This document shows positions 6,648 through 14,775 of a stretch of 58,610 nt of DNA, in pieces. The stretch comes from JAGPCH01 sp039810605 (GTDB lineage: Bacteria; Bacteroidota; Ignavibacteria; Tepidaquicellales; Tepidaquicellaceae). The position numbers and the translations under genes are program-made. The stretch lies in NCBI GenBank assembly GCA_039810605.1, contig JBDHXH010000009.1:1-58610 (forward strand), given 5' to 3'. Position 1 is the first letter of the stretch. Each line of letters opens with the position of its first letter. The notes under the pieces are model-generated. The model ran no database searches. It had not been told where the DNA came from and saw only the letters and a program-made list of their open reading frames with translations.

Positions 6648-7451
6648 ATGAAAATTATAGCAGTTCTCTTTCTGATAATAGTTGTCGGCGCAAATTTCGG
6701 AGGGTGCGGAATGATGTCGAAGAGATACACCAAGAGTAAGACTGAAACATTCAGCATCAATGCGGCGGGGAAAAAGAAGTTCAAGCTGGAAAATGTCCGA
6801 GGTACGATTAAAATTTCGAGAAGCGCAGATTCAGGATTGATAGGAATAAAAGCAAGCAAAGAGTTGCAGGTAAAGAAAAAGAATCTTGATAAACCGTTTG
6901 ACGAAATGACTGTAAAGCTCGACACCATCGGAAGCATAGTTTCGGTGATGACTGACTTTGAAAAGAGCAGAGACATAAGGTTTTTCAAATTTGATGATGG
7001 CACAGATGCAAGAGTTGATTACGAGATATCGTTGCCGAGAGGAATTGAAATTGAAATAAAAAATAATCACGGAAATATTTCCGGTATAGATTTGGGGAAT
7101 GATTTGAATTTAGATCTGGTCAACGGAGATGTATCGCTTGAGGGATTTTCGGGATTACTTGAATGTGAAACGGTCAACGGAGATTTATCTGCAAATATTG
7201 ATTCGACCAGAGGCATAAATCTTAACACAGTCAATGGTGATGTATCGCTTACTTTCAGCAATTTCATAAATGCGAACCTGCGTGCTGAAACTGTTAACGG
7301 AAAAATAACGGAAGATAATCTTCAGCTTACCGATGTTACCAGAGAGAAGAAACTTCTGAAAGCTAAGATAGGAAAAGATACTCCCGATGCAGACATAAAG
7401 ATAGAAACCGTCAACGGCAAGATCAGGTTGTCCGGCAAGAACGTAATCTAA
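6648..7451 (+). CDS. DUF4097-like beta-helix surface protein, probably exported
   Basis: A 267-residue protein with a hydrophobic N-terminus (KIIAVLFLIIVVGANFGGCG) that is a signal peptide and possibly a lipoprotein signal (Cys20, imperfect lipobox FGGC). The C-terminal half carries four repeats of the 'VNGD(V/L)S / VNGKI' type (LVNGDVSLEGF, TVNGDLSAN, TVNGDVSLTF, TVNGKI twice), the hallmark of DUF4097 right-handed beta-solenoid domains. Such proteins are often regulated by neighbouring sigma/anti-sigma pairs. It sits 17 bp after the DUF6249-like gene and 57 bp before an ECF sigma gene. The molecular role is unknown. Confidence 0.75.
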   Translation: MKIIAVLFLIIVVGANFGGCGMMSKRYTKSKTETFSINAAGKKKFKLENVRGTIKISRSADSGLIGIKASKELQVKKKNLDKPFDEMTVKLDTIGSIVSVMTDFEKSRDIRFFKFDDGTDARVDYEISLPRGIEIEIKNNHGNISGIDLGNDLNLDLVNGDVSLEGFSGLLECETVNGDLSANIDSTRGINLNTVNGDVSLTFSNFINANLRAETVNGKITEDNLQLTDVTREKKLLKAKIGKDTPDADIKIETVNGKIRLSGKNVI

Positions 7452-7508
7452 AAAAAATTTGCAACTGCATTTGAAATTTTGCAACTTGTATAAAGCTGAC
7501 AACAGAAA

Positions 7509-8156
7509 ATGCCGGAAACTCACAGCGACATCATAAACAAGGTCAAAGAAGGTGACACACAGGCGTTTAAGATAATTTCAGATGAACTGAAGGACAAAGC
7601 ATTTTCTCTTGCGATGAAAATTTTGAAAAATAAAGAAGACGCAGAGGACACGGTGCAGGAATCGTTCATAAAGTTGTTTAAATCAATGAGCGCGGGAAAG
7701 TTTGAAGAGAGGTCAAAGCTCTCCACTTACTTTTACAGCATTGTCTACAACACCGCAGTTGATAATTATAAAAAACTGAAGTCGCAAAGGTTCAGTATAA
7801 TTTCAATTGATGTTGATGATTCCGGTTTTGAAGAAGGCGATGATCTTGTGAAGAAATATTATGAAAGTGAAATTGACAAGAATATTTATGAACAGAGTCA
7901 TGAAACAAGCACGGATAAGCAGACAGCCGAGAATGAAGTCGAACGAATGGTCAACAATTATATTAGCAGCATTCCCGAGCAGTATTCGGTCATACTAACC
8001 ATGTTTTACATAAATGATCTTTCGCATGATGAAATTTCAGAAATACTCAAACTTCCGTTGGGCACCGTGAAGAACAGGCTGTTCAGAGCCAAGGCGAGAC
8101 TAAAAGATTTAATTTTGAAAAAATTTTCTGAAGAAGAAATACTTCAGTACGTATGA
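7509..8156 (+). CDS. ECF-type RNA polymerase sigma factor
   Basis: A 215-residue sigma-70 family protein. Region 2 is seen in EDAEDTVQESFIKLFKSM and STYFYSIVYNTAVDNYKK (core binding and -10 recognition). Region 4 is the C-terminal helix-turn-helix IPEQYSVILTMFYINDLSHDEISEILKLPLGTVKNRLFRAKARLK. The linker between regions 2 and 4 is unusually long and acidic (about residues 97-145), where many ECF factors have 20-40 residues. The stop overlaps the start of the next gene (atga, 8153-8156), indicating translational coupling to a putative anti-sigma. It probably controls the envelope genes just upstream. Confidence 0.9.
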   Translation: MPETHSDIINKVKEGDTQAFKIISDELKDKAFSLAMKILKNKEDAEDTVQESFIKLFKSMSAGKFEERSKLSTYFYSIVYNTAVDNYKKLKSQRFSIISIDVDDSGFEEGDDLVKKYYESEIDKNIYEQSHETSTDKQTAENEVERMVNNYISSIPEQYSVILTMFYINDLSHDEISEILKLPLGTVKNRLFRAKARLKDLILKKFSEEEILQYV

Positions 8157-8641
8157 AAAATTTTAGTTTTAAAATGAGCGATTTAAATAGTATTTTTAAT
8201 TCAATGAATGAAGGTGAAAAGAAAAATTTCGATTCTTATCTCGACAAGTTGATGAGCAAGTCTTTATCGGAAGAGGTTTCCGGTGAATTCACATCAGAGC
8301 TGATGAAGCGGATTGAAATCGAAAGAGAATTTGCCAGAGAGGACATTAAGACATCACGCATTGCCAGGTATATAATCGGAGTTTTTGTTACAATTCTTGC
8401 GGTCATCGCGGTGGCATTTGCATTCAGTCTGAAAGTAAATGATACGGGGAAGGATGCCGGTATCTTTAACTATGCGCTTGAGAGATTTTCAGGTATGATA
8501 GAATCTATCAGCATGTTTATATCGAGCAATCTCGGTTTTGGCTTTAGTTTTCAGACCGGAATAATTCTCCTGGTCATAATGGCCTGCGTATTCCTTTTTT
8601 CATTTGCTGACAAGGTTATTTTCAGAAAAGGCTATAAGTAA
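8153..8641 (+). CDS. Putative membrane anti-sigma factor
   Basis: A 162-residue protein translationally coupled to the ECF sigma gene by a 4-bp ATGA overlap. The first ~75 residues are soluble and charged (SEEVSGEFTSELMKRIEIEREFARED). Helix one follows (ARYIIGVFVTILAVIAVAFAFSL), then a periplasmic loop and a second helix (TGIILLVIMACVFLFSF). There is no zinc-binding HxxxCxxC motif, so it is not a ZAS-domain anti-sigma. The assignment rests on position, coupling and topology. Confidence 0.55.
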   Translation: MKNFSFKMSDLNSIFNSMNEGEKKNFDSYLDKLMSKSLSEEVSGEFTSELMKRIEIEREFAREDIKTSRIARYIIGVFVTILAVIAVAFAFSLKVNDTGKDAGIFNYALERFSGMIESISMFISSNLGFGFSFQTGIILLVIMACVFLFSFADKVIFRKGYK

Positions 8642-8742
8642 AATCATTTATGCTTGTCAAAGGATTACTCAAGTTATCTGCAATTCAGATTATTCCGGTC
8701 TGTATTCTTTGATCATTGGGCGGCTGAATGATTTTTTCGAAA

Positions 8743-9414
8743 CTAAAATTTCACACCTGCAATAAATTCAAAAAGATAGTTTTTTATTTTTCCTATTGTA
8801 GCATCTTCATAAGCGTTAGACAAATCCATTGCAAATCGAACTTCTGCAATAAGTGAAACCTTCTTAAGAGGAAACTCCGAACCCACCCCGGTCTTAAATC
8901 CAAATGTAGTAGACTTGAAATTCTCAATCACTGATTTTTGAGAGCTTATTGGAGGTAGTATGGAATCAATAGAAGTTGTTAATTCTGATTTTGTCTTGAT
9001 TCCAAGATAAGGTCCTGCGATCAGGTAAGGACTGAAAGATTTTGAACGCATTATGATTTTAGCCAGAACAGAAATGTCAATGTAGTTTATCTTATTTCGT
9101 ATCTCATAACTCATGGTCTCAACTCCAAACTCATTGGTTTCAGCGCCTTTGTTGTTGAAGCCCTTTTGCGAATAGCCCGCCTCTGCGGAAATAGATACAT
9201 TCCTGAAGTTGAATGCATCATAAAATAAATACACATTAAATCCTGTTCTCGCACTTCTCGTGTAAATGAAGTTATTCGGATTATCTGATTTATTTGATAC
9301 ATCCGAAATGTTCAGTCCTCCTTTGATACCAAGGTTAAGTTTCTGCCCGAATGAATTGCCTGTCAGAAATACGGATAGGCCGAACACTAGAAAGATCATC
9401 AGAATGTTTTTCAT
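8743..9414 (-). CDS. Outer-membrane beta-barrel (PorT-like porin family) protein
   Basis: A 223-residue protein with a clear signal peptide (MKNILMIFLVFGLSVFLTGNSFGQ). It is followed by KLNLGIKGGLNISDVS, the typical opening of Bacteroidota OMP_b-brl_2/PorT-like barrels. Alternating hydrophobic strands (ISAEAGYSQKGF, YIDISVLAKII, SPYLIAGPYLGIK, FEFIAGVKF) run to an aromatic C-terminal residue, as expected for barrel insertion. Predicted location is the outer membrane with about eight strands. It stands alone, facing the plus-strand sigma operon (convergent, about 100 bp). Confidence 0.8.
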   Translation of the reverse strand: MKNILMIFLVFGLSVFLTGNSFGQKLNLGIKGGLNISDVSNKSDNPNNFIYTRSARTGFNVYLFYDAFNFRNVSISAEAGYSQKGFNNKGAETNEFGVETMSYEIRNKINYIDISVLAKIIMRSKSFSPYLIAGPYLGIKTKSELTTSIDSILPPISSQKSVIENFKSTTFGFKTGVGSEFPLKKVSLIAEVRFAMDLSNAYEDATIGKIKNYLFEFIAGVKF

Positions 9415-9487
9415 GTTTGTTATTTTTAATTAATGGAATAACCGGGAAAAATTCCCGATGCGTAATTAAAAGTAGTTCCTTGAATTT

Positions 9488-10240
9488 TTAATATTGCAGA
9501 AATCCTTTATTAATATCTTTAATTTTTCTGCCTGTTCTTCTGAACACGCCGATGCCCTCGCGGCTTCCTCCATCATTTGTATTGCCTTCAATTGTTGTAA
9601 GAAATCCGCCACTAACCTTTTCAACGATACCTGTATGACCGAGTCCTCCTCCGTAAGACATTATAAAAATCTGTCCGGGATTTATGAGGGAAGGTTTAGC
9701 ATACGCGTCTGCAGACAGAATTTTTTTTGCGGTGGAATTATTCCAGAGATTTAATACACCCGCGGTTTTGTAAACAGGATTTTTCCTGTTTAACTTTTTG
9801 CAGGCTTCATCAAAGCACCAGTAAACAAATGCCGCGCACCATGCGTAACCGCCTTCAAGTCCTACCCTTGCGAGATATTGATCTACTTCGGGACCGCTGT
9901 TGCTGTGAGGAGGGTCTTCCATTACGCCGATTTCACCGGCGGCAATTGATAACACCTTCTTTATCATTTCCGATCTCGGTGGTTCGGACAGGTGAACTGA
10001 ATTTTCACCAAACAAAGCGGCCCAGCTTAGCGGACCGACTTTCCCGTCTATCACCAGCGGTCTTCCAAGCTGATCAGTAAACCTGGTCTGAAAAAGTTTG
10101 ACGGCATTCATGGTCTTATTTCCGAAGTCACCGTCAACATCCAGCGGTCCACAACCCTTTTTGTTTAACTGTTTCTGAACGGCTTTGACTATCGCTGCAT
10201 TTTTTTCCCCTTTGAGGATGACTCTGTTGGGATAGTTCAT
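9488..10240 (-). CDS. Peptidoglycan-binding + CHAP amidase/endopeptidase
   Basis: A 250-residue two-domain protein. Residues 1-80 are a PG_binding_1 domain (AIVKAVQKQLNKKGCGPLDV, DGDFGNKTMNAVKLFQ, DGKVGPLSWAALFG). Residues ~95-235 are a CHAP cysteine peptidase with catalytic C135 (AWCAAFVYWC), H202 (GHTGIVEK) and a polar third residue in IEGNTN (E218/N220). The pair is typical of enzymes cleaving peptide cross-links or the Mur-Ala amide. No signal peptide is visible, which would suit an endolysin-like or T9SS-independent role, but there are no phage genes nearby. A small hairpin (cgggaa/ttcccg, 9443-9457) lies downstream. Confidence 0.85.
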   Translation of the reverse strand: MNYPNRVILKGEKNAAIVKAVQKQLNKKGCGPLDVDGDFGNKTMNAVKLFQTRFTDQLGRPLVIDGKVGPLSWAALFGENSVHLSEPPRSEMIKKVLSIAAGEIGVMEDPPHSNSGPEVDQYLARVGLEGGYAWCAAFVYWCFDEACKKLNRKNPVYKTAGVLNLWNNSTAKKILSADAYAKPSLINPGQIFIMSYGGGLGHTGIVEKVSGGFLTTIEGNTNDGGSREGIGVFRRTGRKIKDINKGFLQY

Positions 10241-10551
10241 GTTTTTGATATTTTAAATTAATGTAACATTGTTCCTGAAAAATTTTTTGGGAACCAATCA
10301 TTGTACTGCAGAATACAGTGCAATTTCAAAGTGTATATGATTGTCGTAAATTTATGGAGTTTAATTACAGATGTCAAATTGCAAATAACTTAATTTGCGA
10401 AAAAATTTTTACGGTGTGCAAATTGAGAATAAGACACGGGAAAATAGGCTGATTGATCTAAAGTTTTGTCGTGCACTTATCGAAGGTGCTTATACAAAAA
10501 TTCTCAATTTAAAATTTTATTTAAAAAGCGTATCATAAAAATAAACAGTTG
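10241..10551. promoter_or_regulatory. Divergent intergenic region with an imperfect hairpin
   Basis: This 311-bp stretch separates the CHAP gene (minus) from the TPR/barrel gene (plus) and must contain both promoters. An imperfect inverted repeat, attgtactg/cagtgcaat with a 7-nt loop (10300-10324, one G:T pair), is the only structure I see. I found no clear TTG-N19-TAnnTTTG match. Confidence 0.4.
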
Positions 10552-11913
10552 ATGAGAATTTCCATTCTTATTTTTATAGCTTCCGTAATCATTTTTCTTC
10601 TTCCCTATTACGCCAGGGCACAATTTGAAACAGATGCGGATTCGGTTCAAAAAAAAATTCTCAATCTGGTTGACGAAGAAAAGTATGACGAGGTGATTGC
10701 TTACGGGGAGAAGGCATTGAAAAACGGGTTTGACATTTATGCCGTAAGAAATTCCCTCGGCAAAGCATATTATAAGCGGAAGAATTATTTCAAAGCAATT
10801 CCTGATTTTGAAAGAGCCGCAAAGTTGAGTTACAACGATCCGGAAAACTCACTTTTCCTTTACAAAGCTTATGACAAGACGGGAAGAACAGAAGATAAGA
10901 ATTATGTTTACTACCAGCTTCCCAAATCACTGAAAAATAAACTTAAACCTCTCGAAAATTCTCTTGCTGATGATGTTAACTTTGTGCTGGGTAATGTCTT
11001 CTCCAATGACATTAGTGTAAACGGCGTCGCAAAGATCAGCGGAGCGGATAATTTTTACGGCGAGCAGATTCTTAACGGCAATGTGTTCTATTTCAAAATC
11101 GGGATACACCAGATTCCCCTGAAGTGGATCAGAATTGAGTATGAATATTCGTATTACAATCATAAAAATAAAAAAGAAATTGAATATAAGAATCAGAAAA
11201 TTACTGACGACTATTCACGTTCTGAAAACAGGTTTTACAACAAATTTGATTTTCGGGTAAAGAATGGTTTGATTTTAAGTCCGGCTGCTCATTACATTGG
11301 AACGAATGACAACACTATTTATGCGAATACGGACAGCATTTTCAGCTACGATACATTAACCACAGCATCAATTTCAAAAAGAGAAATCTTCGATGATAAT
11401 TTCATAATTTCAATTGAAGGGAAAAAATTCTATAAAAATATAGTGGGGGGAGTAAACGGAAGTTTTTCATATCTCAATCATGACCATCAGACGCAGGCCG
11501 GTGCGTTCATCAAATATTACATATATCCTGATGCACGGCTTTATGCAGGTCTGAATGCAACTTTGCACTTTCAGGAGGCGACAAGGATTATTGTAGAACC
11601 ATATTTGGGAGGCAAAGTTGATGACAGAATAGCCGGCAATATTTTTCTTACTTTCGGGACTATGGTAAATTTCAATAACCTGAACGCATATCAGGTCTTT
11701 AATAATGGAGATAAAATAAAATTCAGAATCGGCGCGAACTTTGACTATAAAATCAGTTCAAACCTTCACGCATTTCTGGCTTATAACTACCAGTACCGGG
11801 AGAAAAGATTTACAACGTCAATGCTTGATAGTCAACACGATTATCAAAAGACCAATGGTGAAATGAAATATGACGTAAATGATTTCTCCGTTGGCGGCAA
11901 TTTTAGCTTCTGA
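10552..11913 (+). CDS. TPR-containing outer-membrane beta-barrel protein
   Basis: A 453-residue protein with a signal peptide (MRISILIFIASVIIFLLPYYARAQ). I start at the ATG of 10552 rather than the adjacent TTG at 10549. Two TPR-like helix pairs follow (KILNLVDEEKYDEVIAYGEKAL, NSLGKAYYKRKNYFKAIPDF). The last ~300 residues are alternating strands rich in Tyr/Asn/Phe ending in FSVGGNFSF, typical of an outer-membrane beta barrel. The TPR unit may be a periplasmic docking domain. Transported or bound substrate unknown. Its stop is 2 bp from the stop of the convergent YCF48-like gene. Confidence 0.65.
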   Translation: MRISILIFIASVIIFLLPYYARAQFETDADSVQKKILNLVDEEKYDEVIAYGEKALKNGFDIYAVRNSLGKAYYKRKNYFKAIPDFERAAKLSYNDPENSLFLYKAYDKTGRTEDKNYVYYQLPKSLKNKLKPLENSLADDVNFVLGNVFSNDISVNGVAKISGADNFYGEQILNGNVFYFKIGIHQIPLKWIRIEYEYSYYNHKNKKEIEYKNQKITDDYSRSENRFYNKFDFRVKNGLILSPAAHYIGTNDNTIYANTDSIFSYDTLTTASISKREIFDDNFIISIEGKKFYKNIVGGVNGSFSYLNHDHQTQAGAFIKYYIYPDARLYAGLNATLHFQEATRIIVEPYLGGKVDDRIAGNIFLTFGTMVNFNNLNAYQVFNNGDKIKFRIGANFDYKISSNLHAFLAYNYQYREKRFTTSMLDSQHDYQKTNGEMKYDVNDFSVGGNFSF

Positions 11914-11915
11914 AC

Positions 11916-14063
11916 TTACTTCATTATGATCATCTTTCTACTGATGTAAAACCCGGGAGTTGAAAGTGTATAGAAATATACGCCGCTTGGAAGCGGATTT
12001 ATTTCATCTGCATTTACAATCAATTCATGATGTCCTTTTTCAAAAAACTCATTTGAAAGCTTAAGGATTTCCTTTCCGGTTAAGTCAAACAATTTTATCC
12101 GGACAATTGCACCGGTTTCCAGGTCAAAGCCGATGCGTGTTTGCGAGTTAAATGGATTTGGCCAATTTTGAGAAAGGAAAACCTTTTCTACAGGTGGTCT
12201 ATCAATTTTTTTGAACGGGAATTTTCGTGGAGAATAAAGTATGGTTCCGTATTCTCCGAATGCAACTAAGTTTCCCGCAGAGCTGACAGAGAAGAGATTA
12301 TTGTCAGTGATGCTTTCGAATATTTGCCATGAAGAACCTTTGTTTGTTGAACAGATTATGCTGCCATCAGACCCGCATGCCAATGCGTAATCTTCCCGAA
12401 ACATAATCGCATTCAGATTTGAATATACGCCTGTGAGAGATTTACTCCAGTCGAAACCGCCGTTTGATGTAACATACACAATCCCATTGTCGGCCGCAAT
12501 CATACCGTTGATTTGATCAGTAAAGCTGATGCTATTCAGATTGTTGACTGAAATATTTTCTGAAGTCCAGCTGAATCCTGCATCATAAGTATGGAGAATA
12601 TTTCCATTATCGCCTGTGGCAATTCCGACATTGCTGTTCACAAATGAAACAGAATTGAGAATTCCCATACCAAGAGAGTCGAAGACTTCGAACCAGTTGA
12701 TTCCGGCATTAGAAGTTCTGTAGATGAAGGCTCTTCCGTTTTCAGGATTACCTCCCCCTGCAACACCGTCATCATAGTTAATAAAATGTATAAAGTTATA
12801 ATCAAGCCTTGTATAATGAGTTTGATTTGTCCAGAGTTCACCGGCGTTAGATGTCTTGAAAATAGCTCCGTCATTGCCGGCAGCATAACCGGTGTAAGCA
12901 TTCATGAAGTAGAGAGTGTTAAGGGATTTCGGAGTAAAGTGTTTCAATTCATTCCATGTCAATCCGCCGTCTTCAGTTTTGAGAACAGTTCCGTTTTCAC
13001 CCGCCGCAAATCCGGCAGCAGTGCTTACGAAAAAGTTTGAACGAATATTCTTCTTGTTTCCGGATTTCACACTCCAGTTCTTTCCGCAATCTGATGATGA
13101 AAAAATATTTCCGCCCGCTCCGCAGATTTTCAGATTGTTTGTTCCGAAAGATTGAATATCGCTCATCACAAAACTTTTTTCTGCAGAAGGTCTGAATAAA
13201 GAATCTTTTGTCCACAAAATTCCGGCGTTGTTAGTTTTGACAATTGTTCCGAAAGTAGTTACGGCGAAGCCTGTCGAATCATTGACAAACTTCATGCTTC
13301 TGACCAGATCTGCTGAACCTTCATATAGCAGAGAAAGCTCAAGTGAAGTAACTGTCCATGTAGATCCTCCATTTGTTGATTTAAGAAATTTTCCATCGGG
13401 AGAATCGGAAACTGCAAATATATTTTTTTCATCGGCATAAATTCCTCTTACTGCACTGTTATTCAAATCCGGATGAATGTCATACCAGCTTTTGCCGCCG
13501 TCGGTTGTTTTAACAATACAGTTATATCCTCCCGCAATTCCCGTATTCACATTAATGAATTGCAGACAGAAAAGCGGCGGTCCATTTTTGATTGAGATGT
13601 CTTTCCATGAATCTCCGGTGTTTGTGGTTTTGAGAATCGTACCATTAAGTCCGCAAGCAAAACCCGTGAATCTGTTCACGAAGAAAATGTCATGTAGATC
13701 GTTGTCAGTCGGAGAGTCAATTGCGATCCAGTCATCTCCTCCGTCATCTGACTTAAGGATGTTACCTGCTTCACCGACCACAATGCAGATGTTTTCTTTG
13801 ATTGCGGAGATTTCAAAAATATCAAAGTTTGTTCCGGCATACAGAACCTTCCAGTTTACACCCGCGTCAATAGAGCGGAGAATGGTGCCAAGTGATCCTG
13901 CTGCGTAAACAACCTTATCGTTTGCAGGAAAAATTGATTGCAGAAAATTTCCGGTTGGTAAGGGCTGCGACCATATCCAATAAGGTTTTGCATCGAGCAA
14001 TTGAGTTTCCCAAAAAATAAGTACAAACAAAGTGTAACAGCATAAGAAAATTTTCCTGAACAT
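11916..14063 (-). CDS. YCF48/BNR-type beta-propeller protein with T9SS sorting domain
   Basis: A 715-residue secreted protein. A signal peptide (FRKIFLCCYTLFVLIFWETQLLDA) precedes at least ten repeats of the form 'A.G..G.I(L/F)KT.(D/N)GG..W' (for example GEAGNILKSDDGGDDWIA, GENGTVLKTEDGGLTWNE). These are the bladed repeats of YCF48-like photosystem-assembly and BNR/sialidase-like propellers. The last ~80 residues (LSQNWPNPFNSQTRIGFDLE ... GVYFYTLSTPGFYISRKMIIMK) form a type IX secretion C-terminal sorting domain. It is likely displayed on or released from the cell surface. No catalytic site is seen; a binding or adhesion role is a guess. Convergent with the upstream barrel gene, 2-bp gap. Confidence 0.9.
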   Translation of the reverse strand: MFRKIFLCCYTLFVLIFWETQLLDAKPYWIWSQPLPTGNFLQSIFPANDKVVYAAGSLGTILRSIDAGVNWKVLYAGTNFDIFEISAIKENICIVVGEAGNILKSDDGGDDWIAIDSPTDNDLHDIFFVNRFTGFACGLNGTILKTTNTGDSWKDISIKNGPPLFCLQFINVNTGIAGGYNCIVKTTDGGKSWYDIHPDLNNSAVRGIYADEKNIFAVSDSPDGKFLKSTNGGSTWTVTSLELSLLYEGSADLVRSMKFVNDSTGFAVTTFGTIVKTNNAGILWTKDSLFRPSAEKSFVMSDIQSFGTNNLKICGAGGNIFSSSDCGKNWSVKSGNKKNIRSNFFVSTAAGFAAGENGTVLKTEDGGLTWNELKHFTPKSLNTLYFMNAYTGYAAGNDGAIFKTSNAGELWTNQTHYTRLDYNFIHFINYDDGVAGGGNPENGRAFIYRTSNAGINWFEVFDSLGMGILNSVSFVNSNVGIATGDNGNILHTYDAGFSWTSENISVNNLNSISFTDQINGMIAADNGIVYVTSNGGFDWSKSLTGVYSNLNAIMFREDYALACGSDGSIICSTNKGSSWQIFESITDNNLFSVSSAGNLVAFGEYGTILYSPRKFPFKKIDRPPVEKVFLSQNWPNPFNSQTRIGFDLETGAIVRIKLFDLTGKEILKLSNEFFEKGHHELIVNADEINPLPSGVYFYTLSTPGFYISRKMIIMK

Positions 14064-14180
14064 CGTATCATCTCCTTTAATTTAGCATTAGCAGATGAAA
14101 CAAAAATATCGGGAGCGAATATGATGGTCAAATTGTAAATTACCGGGATTGCGAAAAATTTTATGGGGTTTGCAATCGAA

Positions 14181-14705
14181 TCACGACTTCTGATTCGCGG
14201 GATTCTCTTTTGAGAAATAAAGAAAGTCTATTCCAAAATGACGGCGATATCCCTTTGCTGTCATTCCGAGTTTATTGATGACATTGACAGAGTTCACGTT
14301 TTCGGGATAAGCAAGTGCAACAATTTTTTTGAGTTTGAGGATATTGAATCCGAACTCAAGAGTTGACGATGCAATTTCTGTCGCGTATCCTTTGCCCCAA
14401 TATTTCTTGTCAAGCAGGTAAGCTATTTCAATTTCCGAATCGGAGCGAAGAAAATTGAAACCACAGTGACCAATGAGACGAACATTTGTTTTTTCCGTAA
14501 CTCCCATTATACCGAATCCGTGTTTGTCATAGCTGTCAATAAAAGCTTCAATGATTTGTAATGTTTGTTCTTTATTTGCAGGTCCTCCTCTGCCGATATA
14601 TTTCATGACTGTTTCGTCTGAATATATTTTACTCATTTCATCAGCATCCCCCGGTCTGAATGGACGAAGCAGCAAGCGCTCGGATTTAATTGTTTCAATT
14701 ATCAT
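14181..14705 (-). CDS. RimJ/RimL-type GNAT acetyltransferase
   Basis: A 174-residue GNAT protein of the ribosomal-protein/spermidine acetyltransferase type. It opens IIETIKSERLLLRPFRPGDADEM, the usual RimJ/L start, and carries EIAYLLDKKYWGKGYATEIA (acetyl-CoA loop GKGYA), then LALAYPENVNSVNVINKLGM as IVALAYPENVNSVNVINKLG. I use the ATG at 14705; a TTG four codons upstream at 14717 is also possible. Substrate unknown. It is divergent from the M61 peptidase gene, with a 10-bp inverted repeat between them. Confidence 0.85.
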   Translation of the reverse strand: MIIETIKSERLLLRPFRPGDADEMSKIYSDETVMKYIGRGGPANKEQTLQIIEAFIDSYDKHGFGIMGVTEKTNVRLIGHCGFNFLRSDSEIEIAYLLDKKYWGKGYATEIASSTLEFGFNILKLKKIVALAYPENVNSVNVINKLGMTAKGYRRHFGIDFLYFSKENPANQKS

Positions 14706-14733
14706 TACCGGAAACAATATTTAAAGTGTTGCG

Positions 14734-14763
14734 TAATTTTGATAACTTGTTTAATCAAAATTA
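14734..14763. promoter_or_regulatory. Inverted repeat between divergent GNAT and M61 genes
   Basis: Perfect 10-bp arms, taattttgat (14734-14743) and atcaaaatta (14754-14763), are separated by 10 nt, a centre-to-centre spacing of two helical turns. It lies between two divergent start codons, the expected place for an operator. TAATTTTG at 14734-14741 also matches a Bacteroidota -7 element, pointing toward the M61 gene. Confidence 0.35.
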
Positions 14764-14775
14764 CAAAATTAGAAA

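Noticed and set aside
9488..10240. Phage endolysin as evidence of a prophage
   Set aside because: No other phage genes lie near; a PG_binding plus CHAP enzyme is common on chromosomes.
12786..13908. Plus-strand ORFs opposite the YCF48-like gene
   Set aside because: They mirror the repeat blades on the other strand; no start signals or family marks.
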